Translations under genes and position numbers: made by a program
Shown here: piece by piece, positions 34,336 through 43,448 of the stretch
Numbering within the stretch: the first letter of the stretch is position 1
Layout: the number at the start of each line of letters is the position of its first letter
Source of the DNA: Bacteroidales bacterium
GTDB lineage: Bacteria; Bacteroidota; Bacteroidia; Bacteroidales; UBA3824
Direction: 5' to 3'
DNA length: 64,000 bases
Assembly (NCBI GenBank): GCA_016293845.1
Contig: JAEDDH010000020.1
Span: forward strand, 6,252-70,251
The notes under the pieces: generated by a model
What the model saw: only the letters and a program-made list of their open reading frames with translations
Told to the model about the DNA's origin: nothing
Databases searched by the model: none

Positions 34336-36969
34336 TTATTGATTTGATTTTATGTTGGTTAGTAGTTTCTCGATTTGAGCCAATGTAGCGGTTACCCGTT
34401 TCATTTTCTCCATCTTCTCCCTGATTTCGTCGTCAGAACCGGGCTTGATTTTACTGAAATGCTTGTTGACAAATTGATTGAAACTGAGTTTCTCATTCAA
34501 TTCGTTCACAATTTCTTCAATAAAATTGTTCTCGTATGCGGCAAACGGGGTTTCCAAGTCGATGGCGTTGACAACGGAATGAATCAAGACATAATTCAAT
34601 ATTTTGATGTCTGCATTCAACTGTTGCTGAATGTCTTGTTCGATTTTCGGCGACGGATAAATGTACTCAGGTTCCTTTGTGTCTGAATCATCATTAGAAC
34701 TGCGACTGTCGAATCGTTCAAGGAATGTAGCCAATGTGTCTCTGTCCTTTCTCCAATTTTTAAGGGATGTTTTGACAATATCAGTAACTTTGTCAATGTT
34801 GCCGATAGGTATGAACCGTTTAATAAGTACAACAGCCGCTTCTTTTGTTAAAGTACCGATTTCGTTGCCGATAAGACGGAGAACATCTTTCCACTTCGAT
34901 TCTCTGATGTACTTGTCCTCGTGTCTAAGAATGAGCGGATAGAGTGGCTGTTTTTCGATAGAAACGGTAGAATCAATACCGTCGTCCACACAGGCCAAAG
35001 TGTAGAAGTTGTTTTTCTTTTCATCGAAAAACATTACACGCTCATCAGTGAAAGGTTTCCTTATCAATATGCCGATTACATCATCACAGAATCGGTCAAC
35101 AAGACTCTTGAAATAACCTTTGTATTCTAATTTGTTGACACTTGCAAGGTACTCTGTGATGCAGTCCGCCAATTCGTTCTTATTTTCATTCTCACTGATT
35201 TCCAAACCTTTGATGAAAATATCTTTGATTTGCTCGGAATAAATACTATGTTCGTTTCCCGCCAAATCTATTACGATGGAATCAAAATCTTTTTTGATTT
35301 TCCTGTTCCATTCTGTACGCAGATAGTTCTCAATTGCTTGAAGATTGGGTGAATACCCCGAAAGGTCTTTCATAAACTTTTTCGCATTGGTCAGAATATC
35401 GGGTGTGATTTCGTAGTTCTTGATTTGGAATTTTGTGAAATCGGACAATGCTTCCTCGTTTTTGTCATTATCCTCGTTGCTATCCTCCGTTTTCAACTTC
35501 TCTTTGTAGTCTGTCCACATCCAATATTTTAGGATTGTGATTAGTTTCTTAGTGAGCGGTCCACGAAGCGGCTGTTGGTTTTCATCACGAGGGAACATTG
35601 TGTCAGAAATCTCACTTGACAATCCTTTGAGGTCTTTTACGATTCTGTCTTTGCTGCTCTTGATATGCGCATCAGAAATGTTACGAATCATCTCAAAATC
35701 GTAAACATTTTGATTGTCAGGTGTATTGCCGATTTTTGTAGTGATTTCAGCAATCAACTTTGACAGACCCTCAATATTGAAATCCCTTTGGAAAAACGCA
35801 TTGAGTTCGTCATCCATTTTCGCGAGAGTGTTGCCTAGTCCATCTGCAACGTTGCCAAAGATAGTTTCAACATCAGCGTAATTCAACTGACCTTCGATTT
35901 TCAACGGACATTCATACACTTCGTGTGCAGCGTTCTTACGCAGGTCTGTCCGCATTTTATCACAAACTGCATCAACACCTTCTTCATTGTACTTATTGAG
36001 GAGATACGACATATAGTCCTTGAATGTATCTTTCAGCAAAATGTTCTCCCTTAGGTTTTTGTAGCAATCGTCAAACGCTTCCTGCAAGTGCGAGAATCCA
36101 GACGAAGTATTTTCGATGTAGAGGGCAAAATCTACAATCTTCAATTTTTCGATGGTAGTTTTGGTAACTTTTGCGGATTCGCTGAACCCGGGCAAGTCCC
36201 AAAGGACAACCTTGACATCGTTAGCAACACCGCTGAACGGCGCGTAGATTTTTGCCTCTTTCACCGCAGGATAAAAACGATGGTCGGCATCGTCATCCAT
36301 ATAAGTGAAATAGTATTTGCCCTGACTGAATTGTTCTTCTTTCAGGACAATAGGTTCAGGATTAATCAACAAGCGGCGGAACGAAGGAAGAGCCTCCTGA
36401 ATTTTTTTCAGTTTTTTTGCGTTTTTGCTATCGCCTATTTTAGAAAGGTTGAGAGTTTCAAACCTGTCGAGTTCGTAATATGAATCATACCCAAACTGAG
36501 AAAGCAATTCTTTGAGTTTTTGCTCAAACTCAGATACGGTGAAGAAGTATATTATTGCTTCTTTTCGCTCCGAATTGTGAATCTCTGAGTGGACTGCCGT
36601 TGTGGGGTCAACATTGCCGACCTTGGCACTTGGAATCAAATCCTCAGGCAAACCGGTAAGTGCTTGAAGGAACGTACTTTTACCCGCTCTTGATTCGCCT
36701 GCCAAACCGATATACACTGCATCTGTACGTTGAATCCTGTTTTCTAAAAATGCGTACTTGCCAAGTGCCATTTCCAAATTGGTCTTTATTGTTTCCAACT
36801 CGTTCACTTGACTGCTACAACCGTCTATTTGGGCATTTTGAATTTGTCGTTTCAAAATGCCAATGTTTTCTATCAGAGCGTGGGCGTTTTTGAAGTGCGA
36901 CAGTATCTTCGCGCTATTCTTAGCACGCTCGTTCAAGACTTGCTGTATTTTATCTTGTAATTTTGACAT
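34336..36969 (-). CDS. Dynamin-like GTPase A (877 residues), first gene of the operon
   Basis: A coiled N-terminus precedes a canonical G1, YIGLAGESRAGKSTFLQALT (GESRAGKS at residues 91-98), a switch Thr region DPTTAVHSE, and G3 VVLWDLPGFSESAK (DLPG at 258-261). The G4 N-K-x-D motif is not obvious. Long helical stretches follow to the end (EIREKMEKMKRVTATLAQIE). Length and layout fit bacterial dynamin-like GTPases such as those of LeoA/CrfC type. No strong promoter is visible in the 135 nt directly upstream; a promoter and structured RNA lie further up (37105-37378). Confidence 0.8.
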   Translation of the reverse strand: MSKLQDKIQQVLNERAKNSAKILSHFKNAHALIENIGILKRQIQNAQIDGCSSQVNELETIKTNLEMALGKYAFLENRIQRTDAVYIGLAGESRAGKSTFLQALTGLPEDLIPSAKVGNVDPTTAVHSEIHNSERKEAIIYFFTVSEFEQKLKELLSQFGYDSYYELDRFETLNLSKIGDSKNAKKLKKIQEALPSFRRLLINPEPIVLKEEQFSQGKYYFTYMDDDADHRFYPAVKEAKIYAPFSGVANDVKVVLWDLPGFSESAKVTKTTIEKLKIVDFALYIENTSSGFSHLQEAFDDCYKNLRENILLKDTFKDYMSYLLNKYNEEGVDAVCDKMRTDLRKNAAHEVYECPLKIEGQLNYADVETIFGNVADGLGNTLAKMDDELNAFFQRDFNIEGLSKLIAEITTKIGNTPDNQNVYDFEMIRNISDAHIKSSKDRIVKDLKGLSSEISDTMFPRDENQQPLRGPLTKKLITILKYWMWTDYKEKLKTEDSNEDNDKNEEALSDFTKFQIKNYEITPDILTNAKKFMKDLSGYSPNLQAIENYLRTEWNRKIKKDFDSIVIDLAGNEHSIYSEQIKDIFIKGLEISENENKNELADCITEYLASVNKLEYKGYFKSLVDRFCDDVIGILIRKPFTDERVMFFDEKKNNFYTLACVDDGIDSTVSIEKQPLYPLILRHEDKYIRESKWKDVLRLIGNEIGTLTKEAAVVLIKRFIPIGNIDKVTDIVKTSLKNWRKDRDTLATFLERFDSRSSNDDSDTKEPEYIYPSPKIEQDIQQQLNADIKILNYVLIHSVVNAIDLETPFAAYENNFIEEIVNELNEKLSFNQFVNKHFSKIKPGSDDEIREKMEKMKRVTATLAQIEKLLTNIKSNQ

Positions 36970-37104
36970 ATTTTTTAGATGTTAATAATTTAGTAGTTAT
37001 TACTTTATTTAATTGTCTTCAAATATCGTATCTCCACTGCGCCAAATCGCGGCACAGTTTCGAACTTTTTTTGAGAACTGCATCAGAAACTATCAGGAAG
37101 GGAT

Positions 37105-37340
37105 ATAAAAAAAGCGTAGTCTGCTTTTTCGGTTATCTATAATGCTTAGGTCCTAGGAAAACCCAAAATGAGTAGATAAACACAGCATACCACGCCCATA
37201 TACGTGAGCCGGTCGCCGTGCTGTTCTCTCTCATTTTTTTGAATTTCCTAGGTTCAAGCATTAAGAGAGGCAGCACAACTTCCGAATAATTTTTCAACTA
37301 TTCTCTCTGCTGAGGGCGTGCAAATGCGCCCTCAATATTT
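37105..37340 (-). ncRNA. Candidate structured RNA or leader upstream of the dynamin operon
   Basis: There is no ORF, but the strand folds extensively. AATGCTT (37141-37147) pairs with AAGCATT (37256-37262), CCTAGGAAA (37152-37160) with TTTCCTAGG (37244-37252), AAAATGAG (37165-37172) with CTCATTTT (37230-37237), and ACAGCA (37182-37187) with TGCTGT (37219-37224). All are nested as one rod. A separate 8-bp hairpin (37311-37318 with 37327-37334) lies at the 5' end on the minus strand. At the 3' end an A-tract/T-tract hairpin (37108-37129) is followed by seven T's. A matching minus-strand promoter lies just upstream. It could be a free sRNA (6S-like in shape) or an attenuating leader of the operon. 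Confidence 0.6.
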
Positions 37341-37346
37341 CGTTAT

Positions 37347-37378
37347 CAAATATACAAAAAGTGTAGATACAAAAGCAA
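37347..37378 (-). promoter_or_regulatory. Promoter of the structured RNA
   Basis: On the minus strand TTG (37378-37376), 21 nt, then TATATTTG (37354-37347). Transcription would begin close to 37340, directly before the first hairpin. Confidence 0.55.
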
Positions 37379-37538
37379 TTTTTTTACAACTTTTTTTCAA
37401 AAAAAATGTAAGGCGGTGGAATATAGCGGATTTTATTATAATATATAATATAAGGTGTTCTCTCAAACCATTTTTGTCATTACTCTGCCCAAAATAATAA
37501 ATATATTTTATATCTTCGCATCATAAAAACCGAATCGT

Positions 37539-37891
37539 ATGGAAAGTGAAAAAATAGTATTCGAAATGGTGTTTACAGAAGAAGCAAAAAACTTCTTGAA
37601 CTAACAATCATTAAAAGTTCAAGACAAAATCTTGTACAATATCCATAAGATTCAAAAAGGCGAAAAAGATAGGGAACTATTCAAAAAGTTGGAGGGTTCT
37701 GATATTTGGGAGTTTCGCACCTTGTACAACAACATTGCGTATCGGCATTTGCTTTTTGGGATACTGAAAATAATACATTGGTAATTGCCACCCATGGCAT
37801 TATCAAAAAAACACAAAAGACTCCTGCCAAAGAAATAGCCAAGGCAGAACAAATTAGAAAACAATATTTTGAACATAAATACGATAAATGA
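37539..37891 (+). pseudogene. Broken RelE/HigB-like toxin gene
   Basis: ATG 37539 starts MESEKIVFEMVFTEEAKNFL, then an in-frame TAA interrupts at 37602. The same frame goes on to KLEGSDIWEFRTLYNNIAYR, where a frameshift near 37740 moves the end (FAFWDTENNTLVIATHGIIK, KTQKTPAKEI) to another frame. Intact, it would be a HigB/Gp49-like mRNA interferase of about 116 residues. The FRTLYN and HGIIKKTQKTP motifs are characteristic. Confidence 0.75.
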
Positions 37892-38061
37892 TGAAAGAGA
37901 TTGGCGGCATTAAGTTTTACGACTTTGAGGAAATTCTCGAAGAACATTACGGAAAAATTGGTACTCCAAAACGCGATGAGTTTGAATGTCGAGTTGATGA
38001 GTCGGTACGAGCGAACAAATTAAGAATTGAGAAAGACGATTCTGAAAATATCGACAGTTAG
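37888..38061 (+). pseudogene. Truncated HigA-like antitoxin gene
   Basis: The start overlaps the toxin's stop (ATGA). The 57-residue frame GKIGTPKRDEFECRVDESVR matches the segment just before the HTH of HigA-type antitoxins, but the HTH itself is missing and the frame ends early. The gene is therefore truncated, consistent with the dead toxin beside it. Confidence 0.65.
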
Positions 38062-38081
38062 TTTTTTCTTTCACCATTTTT

Positions 38082-38112
38082 TTGCAATTTTCAGCAATTA
38101 TCCCTACCTTTG
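38082..38112 (+). promoter_or_regulatory. Promoter of the Rpn-family gene at 38139
   Basis: TTG 38082-38084, 20 nt, TACCTTTG 38105-38112. Confidence 0.6.
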
Positions 38113-38138
38113 CCCCACAACCACAAAACCTATTTGCT

Positions 38139-39062
38139 ATGGCACGAATTGCAAATCCTATATATGATGCAGCGTTTAAATACCTTATGGACGAGCCGAG
38201 GGTGGCTACAACTCTCATTGCCGCTGTGTTGAAAATCGAGAAGAAAGACATTCTCGACCTTACGCCCGACCGTAACGAGATTATCACTGTTAAGCGCGAC
38301 GAAATCAACGCTTGCCGCCTTGATTTTACTGTTAGGATACAGACCAATAATGGTGTTAAGTCGGTTTATGTCGAACTTCAAAAAGCGTGGGCGCGAGGAG
38401 AGATGAAACGTTTCCGCTCATATCTTGCCTCACAATATAATCGTGCCTCTAATGTTGATTCCGATGAGTTGCCGTTGCCGATTCTTTCAATTTACATTCT
38501 AGGCGAAAAAGTTGACCATCTCGATGATGCAGTAACCTACATTACTCGCAGTTATCGAAATCAAAAGGGTTTGGAGATAAACAATAATCGTCCGAGTTGG
38601 TTTGTAGAATGCCTTTCGCACGATATGGTGGTGATTCAGATTCCAAAAATTAAACCTCGTCCAGATTCTGTTTTAGACAATCTCCTTACTATGTTTGACC
38701 AAAGTAAGATAGATTCCAAAGACAAGCAAATCATCAACTACGACATTGATGACTATGATGTGCCCAAAGGCGAACTGCGCGACGATATGCGGTTTATTGT
38801 CCGTCGTCTTGAACAAGCCACTGTTAGCGAGGAAATTCGTATGAAGATGGACTTGGAAGACAAAGTTGATGAGATGCTTACCGACAAGAAAAACGCCGAA
38901 GACAAGGTTGCAGAACAAGCAAAAATGTTACAAGAAAAAGATTCACAATTGCAAGAACAGGCTTCTCAATTGCAAGAACAGGCTTCACAAATCCATTCCC
39001 AAGCCATAGAGTTAGAAAAACTCCGTTCGTTGTTAAAACAGCACGGTCTTTCGGAGTCTTAA
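38139..39062 (+). CDS. PD-(D/E)XK nuclease family (Rpn-like) protein with C-terminal coiled coil
   Basis: MARIANPIYDAAFKYLMDEP is the opening of the Bacteroidota PD-(D/E)XK transposase-like family. The core reads CRLDFTVRIQTNNGVKSVYV followed by ELQKAW, giving D...E-x-Q-K. Residues ~245-305 are a coiled coil with a near-repeat LQEQASQ, QLQEQASQ, IHSQAIE. About 307 residues. It is probably a DNA nuclease connected to recombination. It lies just downstream of a dead TA module and has its own promoter. Confidence 0.85.
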   Translation: MARIANPIYDAAFKYLMDEPRVATTLIAAVLKIEKKDILDLTPDRNEIITVKRDEINACRLDFTVRIQTNNGVKSVYVELQKAWARGEMKRFRSYLASQYNRASNVDSDELPLPILSIYILGEKVDHLDDAVTYITRSYRNQKGLEINNNRPSWFVECLSHDMVVIQIPKIKPRPDSVLDNLLTMFDQSKIDSKDKQIINYDIDDYDVPKGELRDDMRFIVRRLEQATVSEEIRMKMDLEDKVDEMLTDKKNAEDKVAEQAKMLQEKDSQLQEQASQLQEQASQIHSQAIELEKLRSLLKQHGLSES

Positions 39063-39075
39063 AATTAAAGGAGGT

Positions 39076-39106
39076 TTGTATTTCTCAAATTTCTTTTCTA
39101 CCTTTG
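39076..39106 (+). promoter_or_regulatory. Promoter of the TsaC-like gene
   Basis: TTG 39076-39078, 20 nt, TACCTTTG 39099-39106, 24 nt before the ATG. The -7 element and its flank are nearly identical to those of the preceding gene. Confidence 0.65.
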
Positions 39107-39129
39107 CCCCAAAATTTATTTAACCAACT

Positions 39130-39690
39130 ATGCAGAACGACATTTCAGCCGCTTTATCAGCATTACAAGAGGGTAAGGTGATTCTTTACCCCACCGACAC
39201 AGTTTGGGGATTGGGTTGCGACGCCACTAACCCTGAGGCCGTGGAACGTATTTTTGAAATCAAAAACCGCCCCGATTCTAAATCTATGCTCGTGTTGGTT
39301 TCTAACTTTATTATGCTGCAACAATACGTGGAATCCGTGCCGTTCCGCGCTGTGGAACTTATGGACGAGGCTGTGTCGCCCCTTACCGTTATCTATCCCG
39401 AGGCTCGAAACCTTGCCAACAACCTCACCGCCGAGGATGGCAGCATCGGAATCCGTATCCCCGACGACGATTTTTGCAAAACTCTTATTTCAGAATTTGG
39501 AAAACCTATCGTGTCGACATCTGCCAATATATCAGGTCATAAGCCAGCGGCATTTTATGCACAAATTAAAGATGAAATTAAGCAAGCGGTAGATTATATC
39601 GTAAAATATCGTCAAGACGATACCACTGAGGTGTCGCCATCGTCGATTATCAAGGTCAACTACAACGGAACTATCACTAAGATAAGATAA
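39130..39690 (+). CDS. L-threonylcarbamoyladenylate synthase (TsaC/Sua5 family)
   Basis: The YrdC fold is clear: GKVILYPTDTVWGLGCDATN, the IKNRPDSKSMLVLVS substrate motif, SPLTVIYPEA, GSIGIRIPDDDF and the PIVSTSANISGHKPA loop. The enzyme makes threonylcarbamoyl-AMP from threonine, bicarbonate and ATP, for t6A37 of ANN-decoding tRNAs. It is the short single-domain type (186 residues). prfB starts 1 nt after its stop codon, so both translation genes are probably one operon. Confidence 0.93.
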   Translation: MQNDISAALSALQEGKVILYPTDTVWGLGCDATNPEAVERIFEIKNRPDSKSMLVLVSNFIMLQQYVESVPFRAVELMDEAVSPLTVIYPEARNLANNLTAEDGSIGIRIPDDDFCKTLISEFGKPIVSTSANISGHKPAAFYAQIKDEIKQAVDYIVKYRQDDTTEVSPSSIIKVNYNGTITKIR

Positions 39691-39691
39691 T

Positions 39692-40781
39692 ATGTACAAC
39701 AAAGACGAATACAAATCGCTTTTGGAACGCCTTGGCGCGTTGAGGAGGCATCTTTGACATCGACCAAAAGCGCATTACCGTAGAAAAAAACAAGGCCGAG
39801 GCTGATAAACCCGAATTTTGGAACGATGCCAAAGCCGCCGAAGATTTTTTAAAACAATCGTCTGTAATTAAAAAGTGGGTCGACGACTATGATGCCGCCC
39901 AAACTGCCGTTGACGACCTTTCTGTGGCGGTAGAGTTTGCCGAGGCTGGCGAGGATTCGGGCGAGTACGACGAACTTTATGCAGCGGCTCTCAATCTTAT
40001 CGAAAATCTTGAATTTAAAAATATGCTCAGCAACGAGGAAGACCACCTCGACGCTATTCTTAAAATAAATGCCGGCGCAGGCGGTACCGAAAGCAACGAT
40101 TGGGCGTCGATGCTACTGCGTATGTATCTCCGCTGGGCTGAGGACAATGGCTTTAAAACCGAAACCACCAACTATCAGGAGGGCGATGAGGCAGGTATCA
40201 AAACCGCATCTGTCTTAATTTCTGGCGAAAACGCTTTTGGTTGGCTCAAAGGCGAAAACGGCGTACACCGCTTGGTGCGCATTTCTCCGTTTAATGCTCA
40301 GGGCAAACGGCAGACTACTTTCGCATCCGTTTTTGTGGTGCCGCTTATCGACGAAACTATCGAAATTACCATCAATCCATCTGATTTAGAGTGGGATACA
40401 TTCCGCTCGTCGGGTGCTGGCGGTCAAAATGTCAACAAAGTGGAAACAGGCGTGCGTGTGCGTCACTTGCCGTCGGGTATTGTTGTAGAAAACACCGAAA
40501 GCCGCACTCAGGGACAAAACCGCGAAAATGCCCTACGCATACTTAAATCGCATCTTTACGAGATTGAACTCAACAAAAAGCGCGAAAAACAAGCCGAAAT
40601 TGAGGGCAAGAAGAAAAAGATTGAATGGGGTAGCCAAATCCGCTCATACGTAATGCAACCCTACAAGATGGTAAAAGACCTCCGTACTAATATCGAAACA
40701 TCTAATGTTCAAACTGTTATGGACGGTGATTTAAACCAATTTCTCAAAGGGTATTTAATGCAATTTGGTCAAGAGGGTTAA
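39692..40781 (+). CDS. prfB: Peptide chain release factor 2, with programmed +1 frameshift
   Basis: ATG 39692 reads MYNKDEYKSLLERLGALRRH with L and then TGA at 39755. The +1 frame continues DIDQKRITVEKNKAEADKPE to the stop at 40781. The tripeptide and GGQ motifs are present: RSSGAGGQNVNKVETGVRV contains the catalytic GGQ. RF2 releases peptides at UGA and UAA. When RF2 is scarce, the UGA is read through by frameshifting, giving autoregulation. The coding parts are 39692-39754 and 39756-40781. This is functional, not a mutation. Confidence 0.95.
39742..39758 (+). promoter_or_regulatory. RF2 programmed frameshift site
   Basis: A Shine-Dalgarno-like AGGAGG lies a few bases before CTT TGA C, the same stimulator plus slippery-codon arrangement as in E. 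coli prfB. The peptidyl-tRNA slips from CTT to TTT and the ribosome resumes at GAC. Confidence 0.9.
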
Positions 40782-41242
40782 ATTTTAGGATACGAAATTT
40801 TACATTCTACCACAAACGATCCCGGAAATTCGCCGATGATTTTTTTCTTCAATTTGGTGGCGTCTAAACGTGTGCGGAAATTGCCGGCTCTTACCTTAAA
40901 GTAAGGCTGTTCGTAAACTATCATAGCCTCCTCACCGTCAAAGAGTTCCAGAAATTTCTTTTTTGCTTTTTCTGATTTTTCGCGAGCGTCGCTTCCTGAG
41001 CCAAAAAATATCTGCACGCTGTAACCGTAAAACTGACGTTTGCGGTTGGCTTCTATAAGTGCGCGTTCAATGTTGCAAAGGTCTGCCTCGCAGTTCACAG
41101 TTGCTTTTGCGGGGGCGTTGTCGTTGGGAAAAATGCCGAGTTCGCTGATGTCAAATTGTGCGCGTTGGGCGTTTGCCACGCTGCCAAACAGCATTATTGC
41201 AAAAAATGCTGCCACTATTCTATAAATTAAGATGTGTTTCAT
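40778..41242 (-). CDS. Secreted SPOR-domain protein
   Basis: A signal peptide (ends SVANAQ) precedes a short linker, then a SPOR-type domain: FYGYSVQIFFGSGSDAREKS and YFKVRAGNFRTRLDATKLKK. SPOR domains bind glycan strands of peptidoglycan that lack stem peptides, usually at the division site. 154 residues. The stop overlaps the convergent prfB stop by 4 nt. Confidence 0.82.
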   Translation of the reverse strand: MKHILIYRIVAAFFAIMLFGSVANAQRAQFDISELGIFPNDNAPAKATVNCEADLCNIERALIEANRKRQFYGYSVQIFFGSGSDAREKSEKAKKKFLELFDGEEAMIVYEQPYFKVRAGNFRTRLDATKLKKKIIGEFPGSFVVECKISYPKI

Positions 41243-41332
41243 ATTAAAAATCTAATCTTTTGTGTATTTTTGCAAATGTTCCGATAGGCGGAATGCGATT
41301 GCAAATATACGTTATAATTTTAAAAAAACAAA

Positions 41333-42367
41333 ATGAGCGATAATCACGAACCTGAAAAAATATCTATTCCCAACGGCAAGCACGGTTTGATTGCCAAAAT
41401 TGCTGAAAAAGCAGTTAAAACCAATCCAGAAACCATTCTCGGCATAGGCGACGATGCCGCAGTGATTAATTCGGGAAACCTCCGCACCCTCGTTTCTACC
41501 GATATGTTTGTGGAGGGAATCCATTTCAACCTTGTTTACACACCTCTCAAACACCTTGGTTGGAAGGTGGTTTCGGCTGCAATTGCCGACATTATTGCTA
41601 TGAACGCGCAACCAAAACAAGTAATGGTTTCAATAGCAGTATCTAACATTTTGATGCAGAGTCAGATATTAGAAATTTTTGAGGGAGTAAAACTTGCTTG
41701 CGAGCATTACAAGGTGGACCTTGCAGGTGGCGACATTACAAGTTCGATGCGTGGCTTAACTATCTGTGTTACATCTATCGGCACTGCCAAAGAGGATGAT
41801 ATTGTTTACCGCAGCGGCGCACGTCCCACCGATTTGATTTGTGTTACGGGCAATCTCGGCGGCGCGTATATGGGCTTGCAACTTTTGGAGCGCGAACGCA
41901 GTGTGTTTGAGAGCACAGGAGTGCAGCCAAAACTCGACAACAACGACTATATCCTCCGCCGTCAACTACGTCCTGAGGCACAAATCGAGTTGTTAGATTA
42001 TTTTAAAAAGAAGGAAATAAAACCCACTTCGATGATCGACCTCTCTACGGGTCTTGCCGACGAACTTATGAACCTTTGCCGCGCCTCGGAGATGGGCTGT
42101 GAGATATTTGAGGAGCGTATTCCCATTGCCGACGAAACCAAAAAAATGGCAGAAGAGTTTGGCATTATGCCCGTTGTGGCTGCTCTCAACGGCGGCGAGG
42201 ATTACGAAATGCTCTTTACAATCGAGTTGGAAGAGTACGAAAAAATCAAAGACAACGACTTTTTTACGCTCATCGGCTCTATCAACACCGCCGACAAGGG
42301 CTCGTACATAGTTATGAACGATGGCAATATGATGCCGCTTTCTGATTCGTTTAATCCATCAAACTAA
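41333..42367 (+). CDS. thiL: Thiamine-monophosphate kinase
   Basis: Conserved motifs of the PurM-like fold: LGIGDDAAVI (Mg/ATP), STDMFVEGIHFNL, YKVDLAGGDITSS and LAALNGGEDYEML-type ALNGGEDYEMLF. ThiL phosphorylates thiamine monophosphate to the active diphosphate cofactor. 344 residues. Its stop overlaps the start of the SpoIID-like gene by one base (TAATG), so they are translated together. Confidence 0.93.
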   Translation: MSDNHEPEKISIPNGKHGLIAKIAEKAVKTNPETILGIGDDAAVINSGNLRTLVSTDMFVEGIHFNLVYTPLKHLGWKVVSAAIADIIAMNAQPKQVMVSIAVSNILMQSQILEIFEGVKLACEHYKVDLAGGDITSSMRGLTICVTSIGTAKEDDIVYRSGARPTDLICVTGNLGGAYMGLQLLERERSVFESTGVQPKLDNNDYILRRQLRPEAQIELLDYFKKKEIKPTSMIDLSTGLADELMNLCRASEMGCEIFEERIPIADETKKMAEEFGIMPVVAALNGGEDYEMLFTIELEEYEKIKDNDFFTLIGSINTADKGSYIVMNDGNMMPLSDSFNPSN

Positions 42368-43446
42368 TGAAAGAACCAATAATTAACGTAGGTATAGGAA
42401 CTTTTAACCATCTGAATTTCAGACCTAACGCCGATGGAAACCTCGAAATCGATGATGTGGAAATCGGTCTTCAATTCCATTGGAACAAGGTAGAAAAACA
42501 GGTTTTTAATGGTGAATTTACTGTTGAGGTGGTAGATGGCAAAGTATTGTTAATTAACCATATACCGCTTGAAAAATATATTACTTCGGTAATTTCGTCC
42601 GAGATGCGTGGCGATTGTCCGTTAGAGTTGCTCAAAGCCCACGCCATAATTTCGCGCAGTTGGCTAATGGCTCAAATCAGTGGCAAACGACCTGAGGGTA
42701 AGCCTGTTATCACCGATGATGAGGTTTCCACTTGGTACGACCGCGAGGCTCACACTCTTTTTGATGTCTGTGCCGACGACCATTGCCAACGCTATCAGGG
42801 ACTATCGCGTGCCTATAATCCCAACGTAAAGGCTGCTGTGGAGGCTACTCGTGGATTGTTTCTCACTTACAACGGCGAAATTTGCGATGCAAGGTTTTCA
42901 AAATGTTGTGGTGGACGTTCCGAAGTGTTTGAAAGTTGTTGGCAACCTGTGCATTACAACTATCTCGAACCTGTCGACTGCCCTTATTGCAACACCAACG
43001 ACGAGGCTCTCCTCCGCACAATTCTCAACGATTACGATCAACAATCAAAAGATTTTTTTCGTTGGACTGTGATACTCAATTCTAAAACCCTTCCTGAACT
43101 CCTCAAACACAAAACTGGCGAAGATTTTGGCGAAATTATCGCTCTCGAACCCTTAGACCGCGGACCTTCGGGTCGTATCACACGCTTAAAAATCATTGGC
43201 TCAAAACTTACTAAGATTTTTGGTAAAGAGTTAGAAATCAGACGTGTACTCTCAGAAACCCACCTTTATAGTTCCGCTTTCGACGTTGAAAAAACTTCCG
43301 ATGGATTTATTCTTCACGGCATTGGTTGGGGTCACGGCGTAGGTATGTGTCAAATAGGTGCGGCAGTGATGGCAAGCAAGGGTTTCCGTTTCGACGAAAT
43401 TCTCAATTTTTATTATCACAACGCAGAACTCACTCAAATGTATTGA
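42367..43446 (+). CDS. SpoIID/LytB-domain protein (putative peptidoglycan lytic enzyme)
   Basis: The domain core is EKYITSVISSEMRGDCPLEL LKAHAIISRSW in two parts, followed by WYDREAHTLFDVCADDHCQR, KCCGGRSEVFE, and the terminal GWGHGVGMCQIGAAVMASKG. SpoIID is a lytic transglycosylase acting on denuded glycan, and LytB is its modifier. Bacteroidota homologues with this layout lack sporulation and are thought to act in wall turnover. No signal peptide is obvious at the chosen start. It is followed after 2 nt by an AmpG-like permease gene. Confidence 0.85.
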   Translation: MKEPIINVGIGTFNHLNFRPNADGNLEIDDVEIGLQFHWNKVEKQVFNGEFTVEVVDGKVLLINHIPLEKYITSVISSEMRGDCPLELLKAHAIISRSWLMAQISGKRPEGKPVITDDEVSTWYDREAHTLFDVCADDHCQRYQGLSRAYNPNVKAAVEATRGLFLTYNGEICDARFSKCCGGRSEVFESCWQPVHYNYLEPVDCPYCNTNDEALLRTILNDYDQQSKDFFRWTVILNSKTLPELLKHKTGEDFGEIIALEPLDRGPSGRITRLKIIGSKLTKIFGKELEIRRVLSETHLYSSAFDVEKTSDGFILHGIGWGHGVGMCQIGAAVMASKGFRFDEILNFYYHNAELTQMY

Positions 43447-43448
43447 AA

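Noticed and set aside
37105..37340. Retron msr/msd RNA
   Set aside because: No reverse transcriptase gene is in the vicinity; only the inverted-repeat shape is similar.
39692..40781. prfB frameshift as a pseudogene
   Set aside because: AGGAGG plus CTTTGAC is the standard programmed frameshift site of release factor 2.
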